Below are positions 26,262 through 34,056 of a stretch of 64,000 bases of DNA, in pieces. Under the pieces are notes generated by a model, which was given only the letters and a program-made list of their open reading frames with translations, searched no databases and was not told where the DNA came from. The DNA is from an uncultured Phocaeicola sp. (GTDB lineage Bacteria > Bacteroidota > Bacteroidia > Bacteroidales > Bacteroidaceae), in the NCBI GenBank assembly GCA_944320135.1, contig CALUGI010000003.1, positions 1-64,000 on the forward strand. The letters run 5' to 3'. Within the stretch, counting starts at the first letter, position 1. Each line of letters starts with the position of its first letter. The position numbers were made by a program, and so were the translations under genes.

Positions 26262-27482
26262 ATGATGGAAGATACCAAACATATCAGGATAAACGATTTC
26301 AACTATCCCCTGCCCGACGAACGCATCGCCAAATTCCCGCTCCCCGTCCGCGACCAGTCGAAACTCTTGGTGTACCGTCACGGAAAAGTGAGCGAAGACC
26401 GCTTCACTTCCCTCCCCGACTACATAGAACGCGGAGAACTGATGGTTTTCAACAATACGAAAGTGATACAGGCACGGCTGCATTTCCGGAAGGAAACAGG
26501 CGCGCTAATCGAAGTGTTCTGCCTTGAACCTGTCCGGCCTCACGACTACGCGCTGAACTTCCAACAAACACGCCATTCGGCATGGCTGTGCATGATAGGC
26601 AACTTGAAGAAATGGAAAGAAGGGCCCCTGCGCCGAGAGATGACGGTGAAAGGAAAACCGCTCACGCTTACCGCCGAACGCGGAGCCTGCTGCGGCACCA
26701 GCCATTGGGTGGACTTCACGTGGGAGAATCGGGAAGTGACTTTTGCCGATATTCTGGAAGCGTTCGGCGAACTGCCTATCCCACCCTACTTGAACCGTGA
26801 GACACAGGAAAGCGACAAGGAAACGTATCAGACCGTATATTCCAAAGTAAAAGGGTCGGTAGCCGCTCCTACCGCAGGGCTGCACTTTACGGAACGAGTG
26901 CTTCACGATCTGAAAGAGAAGGGAGTTGACATGGAGGAAGTGACACTCCACGTAGGAGCGGGCACTTTCAAACCTGTGAAAAGCGAAACGATAGAAGGAC
27001 ATGAAATGCACACTGAGTATATCTCAGTCAGCCGACGTACCATTGAAAATCTGATTGCCCACCAAGGGCAGGCAGTGGCGGTGGGCACCACTTCCGTGCG
27101 CACGATAGAAAGCCTTTACTATATAGGAGCCGCTATCAGCCGGAATCCGGATGCCACCGAGGAAGAACTGCACGTGAGCCAATGGCAGCCATACGAAACA
27201 AATCCGCAACTGACTGCAACCGAATCGCTCCAACAAATATTGGACTACATGGACCGGCACGGTCTGGAAGCGTTGCATACAAGCACGCAAATCATCATCG
27301 CTCCGGGATACGACTACAAGATTGTAAAGAAAATGGTAACCAACTTCCACCAGCCTCAAAGCACGCTGCTGCTGCTCGTATCGGCATTTGTGAAAGGCGA
27401 CTGGAAAAGAATCTATGAATATGCGCTGGCAAACGGCTTCCGCTTCCTGAGTTACGGAGACTCTTCCCTGTTGATTCCGTAA
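26262..27482 (+). CDS. queA: S-adenosylmethionine:tRNA ribosyltransferase-isomerase
   Basis: A 406-residue enzyme that adds the cyclopentenediol precursor (epoxyqueuosine) to 7-aminomethyl-7-deazaguanine in tRNA, using the ribosyl group of AdoMet. Characteristic segments are DFNYPLPDERIAKFPLPVRDQSKLL, RGELMVFNNTKVIQARL, SVAAPTAGLHFTERVLHDL, LHVGAGTFKPV and GYDYKIVKKMVTNFHQPQSTLLLLVSAFVKGDW. It is somewhat longer than the E. coli enzyme (about 356), which is usual in Bacteroidetes. It is a single gene, ended by the shared terminator at 27508-27543. No queuosine partner genes are adjacent. Confidence 0.96.
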   Translation: MMEDTKHIRINDFNYPLPDERIAKFPLPVRDQSKLLVYRHGKVSEDRFTSLPDYIERGELMVFNNTKVIQARLHFRKETGALIEVFCLEPVRPHDYALNFQQTRHSAWLCMIGNLKKWKEGPLRREMTVKGKPLTLTAERGACCGTSHWVDFTWENREVTFADILEAFGELPIPPYLNRETQESDKETYQTVYSKVKGSVAAPTAGLHFTERVLHDLKEKGVDMEEVTLHVGAGTFKPVKSETIEGHEMHTEYISVSRRTIENLIAHQGQAVAVGTTSVRTIESLYYIGAAISRNPDATEEELHVSQWQPYETNPQLTATESLQQILDYMDRHGLEALHTSTQIIIAPGYDYKIVKKMVTNFHQPQSTLLLLVSAFVKGDWKRIYEYALANGFRFLSYGDSSLLIP

Positions 27483-27507
27483 AAAGAGACGGCAAAAGAC
27501 AAGAAAC

Positions 27508-27543
27508 AAAAAAGCAGCCTTTTTGAGGAAGGCTGCTTTTTTG
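27508..27543. terminator. Bidirectional terminator between queA and the tRNA-Gln array
   Basis: GCAGCCTT / AAGGCTGC with flanking A and T runs on both sides. It ends queA on the plus strand and the tRNA-Gln transcript on the minus strand. Confidence 0.85.
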
Positions 27544-27614
27544 TTGGGCTACTCGGACTCGAACCAAGAAAAACAGGACCAGAATCTGTTGTGTTACCAT
27601 TACACCATAGCCCA
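27544..27614 (-). tRNA. tRNA-Gln (anticodon CUG), copy 3 in transcription order
   Basis: A 71-base cloverleaf: acceptor TGGGCTA/TAGCCCA, D arm GTGT/ACAC, anticodon stem ACAGA/CCTGT (closing A-C mismatch at 31-39), loop TTCTGGT with CTG, and a T arm carrying GGTTCGAGTCC. It is identical to the two copies upstream. Confidence 0.92.
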
Positions 27615-27668
27615 ATCAAAAGGCGATACCCTCTCCGTGAGGGCGCATCGCTGCAAAAAAACATTATG

Positions 27669-27739
27669 TTGGGCTACTCGGACTCGAACCAAGAAAAACA
27701 GGACCAGAATCTGTTGTGTTACCATTACACCATAGCCCA
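27669..27739 (-). tRNA. tRNA-Gln (anticodon CUG), copy 2
   Basis: Same sequence and structure as the copy at 27544-27614. Confidence 0.92.
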
Positions 27740-27793
27740 ATCAAAAGGCGATACCCTCTCCGTGAGGGCGCATCGCTGCAAAAAAACATTATG

Positions 27794-27864
27794 TTGGGCT
27801 ACTCGGACTCGAACCAAGAAAAACAGGACCAGAATCTGTTGTGTTACCATTACACCATAGCCCA
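27794..27864 (-). tRNA. tRNA-Gln (anticodon CUG), copy 1
   Basis: Same sequence as the other copies; nearest to the promoter at 27908-27937. Confidence 0.92.
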
Positions 27865-27907
27865 AAATAACTAAAGAACTCTTGCCATCGTTTTTCGATT
27901 GACGGTG

Positions 27908-27937
27908 CAAAGGTACAACATTTTTGGAACATACAAA
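27908..27937 (-). promoter_or_regulatory. Promoter of the tRNA-Gln array
   Basis: On the minus strand: TTTG (27937-27934), 18 bases, TACCTTTG (27915-27908). Both elements are perfect; the first tRNA starts 44 bases further on. Confidence 0.8.
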
Positions 27938-28042
27938 TTTTTTCAAGACATTTTTCTGCACAGACGCATCTTATGCGGCAATTTTTATGCGGCAAAAAAG
28001 GCCTCGACGTCAAACGAAACAAATACCGACAAACGCTTTCAG

Positions 28043-28083
28043 ACAAAACGCCGCGCCGTTCCGATTGGAAAGGCGCGGCGTTT
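28043..28083 (-). terminator. Terminator of the decarboxylase operon
   Basis: A perfect 12-bp GC-rich stem AAACGCCGCGCC (28046-28057) / GGCGCGGCGTTT (28072-28083), followed on the minus strand by a short T run. Confidence 0.8.
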
Positions 28084-28103
28084 CGATACAAATGTTCGGG
28101 CGT

Positions 28104-29264
28104 TTACACCAAAAAGCCCAGCAAAACTCCGGCCGCTACCGCCGACCCGATTACGCCGGCCACGTTCGGCCCCATTGCGTGCATCAGCAGATAGTTTGTC
28201 GGGTCGTATTCGGCGCCCACAACCTGAGAAATGCGGGCAGAATCCGGAACGGCGGACACGCCTGCATTCCCGATAAGCGGATTGATTTTGTCTCCTTTTT
28301 TCAACATCAGGTTGAATATCTTCACGAAGCATACGCCGGAAGCGGTGGCGATAACGAACGACAATGCCCCCAGACCGAATATCTTCAGAGAATCGACGGT
28401 GAGAAATTCGGAAGCCTGCGTAGACGCACCTACAGTCAGCCCCAGCAGCATGGTGATGGTGTCAATCAGCGGTCCGCGAGCCGTTTCAGCCAAACGGCGG
28501 GTCACGCCGCTTTCTTTCAACAGGTTACCGAAAAACAGCATACCCAGCAACGGCAGTCCGGAAGGCACGAGGAAGCATGTCAGAAGCAAGCCCACAATCG
28601 GGAACATCACTTTCTCCGTGTGAGAAACCGCGCGCGGAGTCTTCATGCGAATCAGCCGCTCCTTTTTCGTGGTGAGCAGACGCATGATAGGAGGCTGGAT
28701 AACCGGCACCAATGCCATATACGAATAAGCAGACACAGCAATCGCTCCCATCAGGTTAGGTGCAAGTTTGGACGAAAGGAATATGGCGGTCGGGCCGTCC
28801 GCTCCTCCGATAATGCCGATAGAAGCAGCCTGCATCGGGTCGAATCCCCACAACAGGGCCAGGATATATGCACCGAATATGCCGAATTGGGCGGCTGCGC
28901 CAATCAGCATCAGCTTGGGGTTGGATATAAGGGCCGAGAAGTCGGTCATGGCGCCGATGCCGAGGAAAATCAGCGGCGGATACCATCCGGACGTCACCCC
29001 CTGATACAGGATGTTCAATACGGAACCCTCTTCGTAAATACCTACCTGCAAGCCGGCATCCATATTGAAAGGAATGTTGCCGACCAGAATGCCGAATCCG
29101 ATCGGAATCAGCAGCATCGGCTCGAATTCTTTCGAAACGGCCAGATAAATGAAGAATATACCGATAAAAATCATCACCACGTGTCCTACTGTGGCATTGT
29201 AGAAACCGGTATATGTCCAGAAATCGGCCAGATTGTTTTGCAAGAAACTAACGAAATCTCCCAT
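28104..29264 (-). CDS. Sodium-translocating decarboxylase, beta subunit
   Basis: A 386-residue integral membrane protein of the OadB/MmdB/GcdB family with about nine hydrophobic segments. It releases CO2 from carboxybiotin and pumps sodium out. Family motifs are visible: the conserved Asp region GIGAMTDFSALISNPKLMLIGAAAQFGIF, GIIGGADGPTAIFLSSKLAP and NAGVSAVPDSARISQVVG. The ATG at 29264 directly follows the biotin carrier stop. A GTG at 29270 overlapping that stop is an alternative. Last gene of the operon starting at 32721. The neighbours make it the pump of a methylmalonyl-CoA decarboxylase. Confidence 0.94.
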   Translation of the reverse strand: MGDFVSFLQNNLADFWTYTGFYNATVGHVVMIFIGIFFIYLAVSKEFEPMLLIPIGFGILVGNIPFNMDAGLQVGIYEEGSVLNILYQGVTSGWYPPLIFLGIGAMTDFSALISNPKLMLIGAAAQFGIFGAYILALLWGFDPMQAASIGIIGGADGPTAIFLSSKLAPNLMGAIAVSAYSYMALVPVIQPPIMRLLTTKKERLIRMKTPRAVSHTEKVMFPIVGLLLTCFLVPSGLPLLGMLFFGNLLKESGVTRRLAETARGPLIDTITMLLGLTVGASTQASEFLTVDSLKIFGLGALSFVIATASGVCFVKIFNLMLKKGDKINPLIGNAGVSAVPDSARISQVVGAEYDPTNYLLMHAMGPNVAGVIGSAVAAGVLLGFLV

Positions 29265-29266
29265 AG

Positions 29267-29695
29267 TCACTCGATGATTATAAGGTCAGTACCTTCAAGA
29301 ATAGACTCTCCCTTGCTCACTTTTATGGCGGTCACTTTTCCGTCGCGGTCTGCCTTGATGTCGTTTTCCATCTTCATGGCTTCAAGCACGAGCAAGGTCT
29401 GTCCGCGCTTCACCGTGTCCCCCTCCTTTACCTTGATTTCGAGGATTACTCCCGGCAACGGAGACTTGACTCCCGACTTCCCGCCTATCGGCGCCGGACG
29501 CATAACGGCAGGAGGGGGAGCGGCCGGAGAAGTAGAAGCCGTGCGGAGTATCGGCTTGATTTTAGGCGCTTTCGCCTTTTCGAGTTCCACCATATAGGCC
29601 GTGCCGTTCACTTCCACACGCACGTTGTTCTCTTCAATATCCCCTACGGCCACTTTATAAAGGTTTCCGTTGATTTTATATCTATATTCTTTCAT
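29267..29695 (-). CDS. Biotin carboxyl carrier protein of the decarboxylase
   Basis: A 142-residue protein. An N-terminal beta region (KEYRYKINGNLYKVAVGDI) and a Pro/Ala linker (about 52-72, TSPAAPPPAVMRPAP) lead to a biotinyl domain with the attachment motif EAMKM (Lys108). It carries CO2 from the carboxyltransferase to the membrane pump. It is two or three bases from the OadB-like gene. Confidence 0.94.
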   Translation of the reverse strand: MKEYRYKINGNLYKVAVGDIEENNVRVEVNGTAYMVELEKAKAPKIKPILRTASTSPAAPPPAVMRPAPIGGKSGVKSPLPGVILEIKVKEGDTVKRGQTLLVLEAMKMENDIKADRDGKVTAIKVSKGESILEGTDLIIIE

Positions 29696-29768
29696 GATTT
29701 CAATTGTTAAAGGTTATTCTTTTTCGGAATGTCCGTAAAACGATTCTTTCGCATTTTCAAACTTCCCG

Positions 29769-30704
29769 TCATTTCTTGTGAGGCGTTTCCCGCAACGTGT
29801 AGATTTTAGAGCTCCACGGCGAGTAACTTCTCTTTACGCGGCTGATGGTCAGGACAGTTTCTTCCACGTCATGATCAGCGCCCTGCGCCTCATGAAGCGC
29901 CATCGAGATAGCGGCAATCACTTCGCCCGGAGCTTCCCCGAAGCCTCTTTCCTTCGCCTCAGCCTTGTCGGTCACGTTATGCACTTTCATTGCATTGCGC
30001 TTGCGGAGCTTCACGGCCAACTTTCCGACGAAACGGAAACATATATAAAGCAGAATCAGCCCCACAAACACTACACACATGGCCGTAACGGTCATGCCTA
30101 CCCCCACAGGATCATGCACCATGAAGTTTTCCATTTTCGGATTGCTCTCAATGGTTTGATTGTTGGTGCTGGGAGTAACGTATTTGTCTGCGCTGTCATC
30201 CTTCACTTCCCAAGTTTCCGCACCGTCGGTAGTGCGGGCATACGACTGGTTAGGCTTCAAAAGATTGCCTGGCACCACCACTTCGTCAAGAAGGCTTCTG
30301 CCCGAATCGTACAGCCCTATCCAGTTGTCTCCGGTCTTGCTCAACACGAAGTTCGTATGGAAAGTGCCTCTTCTCGGAGCGCCGTCAGCCCAAAACAACG
30401 AATGCTGGCGCGGAGGAATGCTGGTCAGCACGTCTCCTTTCGGGATAAAGTAAGTGACCGTATCGCCCGGAACGCTGCTCACCTTTATCAGGCAGCCTGC
30501 CAAGTCCTCCGTACTGTATGCTTTGTTGAATATCTCAATCCATCCGCTATGCACGCCGTAATCATCTTGGAAGTTGCTCACGTTGTCCGTAAGCACTTCG
30601 TTGATGACCAGTTTGCTGTCCGCCTTCTTGCCTGTGCATGAGGTCAGGCATACGAACAGAAGCAAGGAGAGAAACATTCCGATTTTCGACTTCTTCATAA
30701 TCAT
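29769..30704 (-). CDS. OadG-like subunit fused to a lipoprotein-type lamin-tail domain
   Basis: A 311-residue protein. It starts with a lipoprotein-type signal (lipobox LTSC, about residue 22). Residues 30-175 form a lamin-tail-like domain (KLVINEVLTDNVSNFQDDYG, GWIEIFNKAYSTEDLAGC, LFWADGAPRRGTFHTNFVLS). A single transmembrane segment (about 205-228, TAMCVVFVGLILLYICF) and a short cytoplasmic tail ending near GEVIAAISMALHEA are the OadG/gamma-subunit part. Classical OadG is only about 80-100 residues. The large exported domain is therefore an addition, probably holding the pump complex in the envelope. It lies 17 bases behind the carboxyltransferase gene. Confidence 0.8.
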   Translation of the reverse strand: MIMKKSKIGMFLSLLLFVCLTSCTGKKADSKLVINEVLTDNVSNFQDDYGVHSGWIEIFNKAYSTEDLAGCLIKVSSVPGDTVTYFIPKGDVLTSIPPRQHSLFWADGAPRRGTFHTNFVLSKTGDNWIGLYDSGRSLLDEVVVPGNLLKPNQSYARTTDGAETWEVKDDSADKYVTPSTNNQTIESNPKMENFMVHDPVGVGMTVTAMCVVFVGLILLYICFRFVGKLAVKLRKRNAMKVHNVTDKAEAKERGFGEAPGEVIAAISMALHEAQGADHDVEETVLTISRVKRSYSPWSSKIYTLRETPHKK

Positions 30705-30721
30705 CTTCGTTTAAAATTATA

Positions 30722-32275
30722 TTACAACGGAATATTCCCGTGCTTCTTGGCCGGATTGGTTTGCTTTTTCGTCTGAAGCTGCTGCAAAGCCCGAATGACG
30801 CGGAAGCGAGTGTTGCGCGGTTCGATTACATCGTCGATATATCCGTACTTGGCTGCGTTGTAAGGGTTGGCGAACAGTTTGGTATATTCCGCTTCTTTCT
30901 CGGCCATAAACGCTTTCGGATCGGCCGCTTCTTTGGCTTCTTTCGCATAGAGCACTTCCACGGCTCCGGCACCGCCCATTACCGCAATCTCAGCGGTCGG
31001 CCACGCATAGTTCACGTCGCCGCGCAACTGCTTGCAGCTCATCACGATATGCGATCCGCCGTATGACTTGCGCAAAGTGATGGTGACTTTGGGAACGGTG
31101 GCCTCGCCGTATGCGTAAAGCAGTTTCGCTCCGTGCAGAATGACCGCGTTGTATTCCTGTCCTGTGCCCGGAAGGAATCCCGGAACGTCTACGAGCGAAA
31201 CGATAGGTATATTGAACGCATCGCAGAAGCGGACGAAACGCGCGCCTTTGCGCGAGGCATTGCAGTCGAGCACTCCGGCCAGCGTTTTGGGCTGGTTGGC
31301 CACGATTCCCACAGATTGTCCGTTGAAGCGCGCGAAGCCGATAATGATGTTTTTTGCGAAGTCGGGCTGCACTTCCAGGAACTCTCCGTTATCAACGATT
31401 GCGCCTATCACTTCATACATGTCATACGCCTTGTTCGGGCTGTCGGGGATGATTTCGTTCAGCGAATCTTCCAGCCGGTCGATGGGGTCGGTGCAGTCTA
31501 CGTATGGCGGCTCTTCCAAGTTGTTTTGCGGCAGATAGCCCAACAACTTGCGAATCAGCATCAGACCTTCCTCTTCGGTCGAGGCTGTGAAGTGAGTGAC
31601 TCCCGAACGGGTGGAGTGTACGCTTGCGCCTCCCAAGTTCTCCTGAGTCACGTCTTCGCCCGTCACCGACTTCACCACTTTCGGTCCGGTAAGGAACATA
31701 TACGACGTGCCTTCTATCATCAGCGTGAAGTCCGTCAAGGCCGGAGAATAGACCGCGCCGCCTGCGCAAGGGCCGAAAATACCCGATATTTGCGGTATCA
31801 CGCCCGAAGCCAAGATGTTGCGCTGGAATATTTCAGCGTATCCGGCCAAAGCGCAGATACCTTCCTGTATGCGCGCCCCTCCGGAGTCGTTCAGTCCAAT
31901 CATCGGAGCGCCCATCCGCATGGCCATGTCCATGACTTTGCATATCTTCTTCGACATGGTTTCAGAGAGCGAACCGGCAGACACCGTGAAGTCTTGCGCG
32001 AATACGTACACCAGACGGCCCTCAATCGTGCCGTATCCGGTGACCACTCCGTCGCCGAGATAATGTTTCTTGTCCATCCCGAAGTTCGTGCAGCGGTGTT
32101 CTACGAACATGTCCATTTCTTCAAAACTGCCCTCGTCGAGAAGCATGGAAATGCGTTCGTGAGCCGTATATTTCCCTTTTGCGTGCTGCTTTTCGATGGC
32201 CTTCTCGCCCCCGCCCTGACGGGCTTTCGCACGCAGCTCTATCAGTTCTTTTACTTTTTCAAGTTGATTGCTCAT
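30722..32275 (-). CDS. mmdA: Methylmalonyl-CoA decarboxylase / acyl-CoA carboxyltransferase subunit
   Basis: A 517-residue carboxyltransferase of the PccB/MmdA family. Crotonase-like halves are visible: [62 protein letters not shown], then GVVANQPK-like [27 protein letters not shown] and [13 protein letters not shown]. It transfers CO2 from methylmalonyl-CoA to biotin, giving propionyl-CoA. The start is the ATG at 32275 ([11 protein letters not shown]). It lies 41 bases behind the epimerase gene. With the downstream subunits it forms the sodium-pumping end of the succinate-to-propionate pathway. Confidence 0.93.
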   Translation of the reverse strand: MSNQLEKVKELIELRAKARQGGGEKAIEKQHAKGKYTAHERISMLLDEGSFEEMDMFVEHRCTNFGMDKKHYLGDGVVTGYGTIEGRLVYVFAQDFTVSAGSLSETMSKKICKVMDMAMRMGAPMIGLNDSGGARIQEGICALAGYAEIFQRNILASGVIPQISGIFGPCAGGAVYSPALTDFTLMIEGTSYMFLTGPKVVKSVTGEDVTQENLGGASVHSTRSGVTHFTASTEEEGLMLIRKLLGYLPQNNLEEPPYVDCTDPIDRLEDSLNEIIPDSPNKAYDMYEVIGAIVDNGEFLEVQPDFAKNIIIGFARFNGQSVGIVANQPKTLAGVLDCNASRKGARFVRFCDAFNIPIVSLVDVPGFLPGTGQEYNAVILHGAKLLYAYGEATVPKVTITLRKSYGGSHIVMSCKQLRGDVNYAWPTAEIAVMGGAGAVEVLYAKEAKEAADPKAFMAEKEAEYTKLFANPYNAAKYGYIDDVIEPRNTRFRVIRALQQLQTKKQTNPAKKHGNIPL

Positions 32276-32316
32276 GGTGTTCTTCTGTTTATAGTTATAA
32301 TGAATGAAGGACTTTT

Positions 32317-32721
32317 TTATTTTTCGCAAAGTTCGGTAAGCACTCCCATTGTCGACTTAGGATGCAGGAAAGCGATATTCAGACTTTCGGCGCCTTTGCG
32401 CGGAGCCTTGTCTATCAGACGTATTCCGGAGGCTTCCGCTTGCGCCAGCGCACCGGCTACTCCGTCTTCCACAGCAAACGCCACATGATGCACGCCCATA
32501 CCCCTGTTTTCAATAAATTTGGCGATTGTGCTTTCGGGGAAGGTCGGCTCCAAGAGTTCGATTTTCGTCTCTCCGCATTTCAGGAAGGCCGTTTTCACCT
32601 TCTGGTCTTCCACCGTTTCTATGTTGTAGCATTTCAGGCCGAGAACGTTTTCGTAATAAGGAAGGGCTTCATCGATGCTTTTCACTGCGATGCCCAAGTG
32701 TTCGATATGAGAAATTTTCAT
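32317..32721 (-). CDS. mce: Methylmalonyl-CoA epimerase
   Basis: A 134-residue glyoxalase-fold enzyme that interconverts the (R) and (S) forms of methylmalonyl-CoA. Metal-binding pattern: [13 protein letters not shown] near the start, [22 protein letters not shown] and [11 protein letters not shown] at the end (His and Glu ligands). First gene of the propionate operon. No perfect -7 box was found upstream. Confidence 0.95.
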   Translation of the reverse strand: MKISHIEHLGIAVKSIDEALPYYENVLGLKCYNIETVEDQKVKTAFLKCGETKIELLEPTFPESTIAKFIENRGMGVHHVAFAVEDGVAGALAQAEASGIRLIDKAPRKGAESLNIAFLHPKSTMGVLTELCEK

Positions 32722-33060
32722 GACAAATTTTGTTTTTATGGGTATTAAAAGTTAAAGTTCCGTTCGTTTATGATTGCACAAAGAAAAGAAAATTGTGCTG
32801 AATAAAGAAACTTTTCACCTTTTTTTTGACACGTTTCTTCCAGATTTCACGCCTTTGAAAGACGCCCCGTCTGCCGTTTTGCTCCAAGGCCGCGAACGGT
32901 CTTCCCGGAAAGACGGCCGCCCGTCTTTTACCGGGATGCGGGGAGTGAGGATGCCTTTATTTTTGTTGGTTAATACTCTGCAAACATACGGCGGAGAGAG
33001 AAAGGAATGGTCGCAGGGCGTGTGGTTACGTGCGGTTTGCGGCGCATTTCCATATCTCCG
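32722..33060. other. Intergenic region with the first copy of a direct repeat
   Basis: Between the epimerase gene and hicB. It carries the 113-base GC-rich repeat described at 32846-32958 and no convincing gene. Confidence 0.5.
32846..32958. repeat. Direct repeat flanking hicAB, left copy
   Basis: The segment starting TTCACGCCTTTGAAAGACGC is nearly identical over its first 60 bases to 33769-33828. Its second half (AAGACGGCCGCCCGTCTTTT... GAGGATGCCTTT) matches 33898-33948. Together the two copies bracket the HicAB module. Confidence 0.85.
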
Positions 33061-33399
33061 TCATAGCATCAGCGAAACCTGCCTTTCAACCGCTGATTTT
33101 ATGAAAGCGTTGATAGAAACGCCCGCCTGCTTAGCCAATACCGCCACCCGGCTGTGCAATTCAGGTGACAGACGGACATTCAGCGAACCGGAATAGCTCT
33201 TGTGGGGTTCGATTCCTTCTTCCTTGCAATATGCCAGATAGTCGTCCACCGCTTCATGAAAAGCCTCAGTAAGCTCACGCACGCTTTCACCTTCAAAATT
33301 CACAAGACCGTTGATGCCTTCAACCTTTCCGAAGAAAACATTGTCCTTCTCGCTGAAAGCGACCGAACCGATATATCCTTTGTAAGTCAATGTATTCAT
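33061..33399 (-). CDS. hicB: HicB-type antitoxin
   Basis: A 112-residue protein. Residues 1-65 are the partially degraded RNase-H-like HicB domain (YKGYIGSVAFSEKDNVFFGK, EGESVRELTEAFHEAVDDYL). Residues 70-112 form a ribbon-helix-helix DNA-binding tail (GSLNVRLSPELHSRVAVLAK, VSINAFIKSAVER). It neutralises HicA and represses the operon. It lies 11 bases behind hicA, which carries a nonsense codon. The antitoxin frame is intact. Confidence 0.9.
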   Translation of the reverse strand: MNTLTYKGYIGSVAFSEKDNVFFGKVEGINGLVNFEGESVRELTEAFHEAVDDYLAYCKEEGIEPHKSYSGSLNVRLSPELHSRVAVLAKQAGVSINAFIKSAVERQVSLML

Positions 33400-33410
33400 G
33401 TCATTCCTCC

Positions 33411-33668
33411 TTATTTTATAAATCCTGCTTCCGACAAATCGTCCAACACCTGCTTCATTGCGTATGATCTGATAATGTTTCCCGGATGTGGCTTGTGCAG
33501 CATGACGGGCCGTTTGTCGCCGTTCTTATATATGATTCTTGATTCGGACGTTTTCCCTTTGTTGGACTTGACATATCCAAACAGGGAAAGCAGCCTTTCC
33601 ATCTCGTCAAACGTAAAGTCCGAAGGTTACTTTTTGAAACGTTCGATAAGTTTTTCTTTTGTGCCCAT
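33411..33668 (-). pseudogene. hicA: HicA-type toxin with an internal stop codon
   Basis: From the ATG at 33668 the frame reads MGTKEKLIERFKK, then TAA at 33629-33627, then PSDFTFDEMERLLSLFGYVK and on to a normal end at residue 85. The reading frame is uninterrupted except for that one codon. Everything else is a typical HicA mRNA interferase of this lineage (NKGKTSESRIIYKNGDKRP, MLHKPHPGN). A restart at the ATG at 33602 would give a 63-residue protein without the first helix and strand. The toxin is therefore probably dead or much reduced, unless the stop is read through. Confidence 0.82.
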
Positions 33669-33685
33669 CGCTCCTTTGTTTGATA

Positions 33686-33709
33686 CAAAAGTAACTATTT
33701 TATAGTTAC
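33686..33709 (-). promoter_or_regulatory. hicAB promoter and palindromic operator
   Basis: The minus-strand -7 box TACTTTTG (33693-33686) overlaps the palindrome GTAACTAT-TTT-ATAGTTAC (33691-33709). A ribbon-helix-helix antitoxin bound there would block the promoter, as expected for HicB autoregulation. Confidence 0.75.
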
Positions 33710-33768
33710 AAGGCAAATGCTTCAGCTTTTTCTTTTGTTATTTCAAAAACAATCTCCGCACTTCCGGG

Positions 33769-33948
33769 TTCACGCCTTTGAAAGACGCCCCGTCTGCCGT
33801 TTTGCTCCAAGGCCGCGAGCGGCCTTCCCGGAAAGGCGGGCGTTCAAGTTTGAAAGGACGGCCGCCCGTCTTGGAAAGGATGGCCGCTTAAATGGCCGAA
33901 GACGGCCGCTTGTCTTTTGCCGGGGATGCGGGGGTGAGAGGATGCCTT
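33769..33948. repeat. Direct repeat flanking hicAB, right copy (expanded)
   Basis: Matches 32846-32958 at both ends. An extra 70 bases in the middle are made of repeated GGCCGCCCGTCTT / GGCCGCTT-like pieces. The region is GC-rich and noncoding. Confidence 0.8.
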
Positions 33949-34015
33949 TCGGGAGAGGTCGGAAATGCGGGGAGAAAAACACGGGAAATCCTGCCCGGCC
34001 CTTGCGGAAATTTAT

Positions 34016-34023
34016 TAACTTTG
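34016..34023 (+). promoter_or_regulatory. -7 box TAACTTTG of metA
   Basis: A perfect TAnnTTTG 33 bases before the ATG at 34057. No S-adenosylmethionine riboswitch was recognised in the short leader. Confidence 0.7.
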
Positions 34024-34056
34024 CTCCGATTTAATTGTAATGAAACAAATAGCCAC

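Larger units (their letters stand above)
27544..27864 (-). repeat. Three-copy 125-bp tandem array of tRNA-Gln
   Basis: The units end at 27614, 27739 and 27864, exactly 125 bases apart. Both the 71-base tRNA and the 54-base spacer (with a small CCCTC/GAGGG hairpin) are repeated without a visible change, so the amplification is recent or is kept uniform by recombination. Confidence 0.9.

Noticed and set aside
27544-27864. CRISPR-like array of regularly spaced repeats
   Set aside because: Each unit folds as a complete tRNA-Gln and the spacers are identical; there are no cas genes.
27924-29597. A 557-codon open frame on the plus strand
   Set aside because: It mirrors the OadB-like and biotin carrier genes and is rich in His, Arg and Gln, as antisense frames of membrane proteins are.
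33602-33668. A -1 or +1 frameshift instead of a stop codon in hicA
   Set aside because: The frame before and after the TAA is the same; only that one codon interrupts the reading.
32846-33948. CRISPR or tandem array from the repeated GGCCGCCCGTCTT pieces
   Set aside because: Only two long copies with an irregular internal expansion; no regular repeat-spacer period.
34016-34056. SAM riboswitch in front of metA
   Set aside because: Only about 30 bases separate the expected transcription start from the ATG, too little for a riboswitch.
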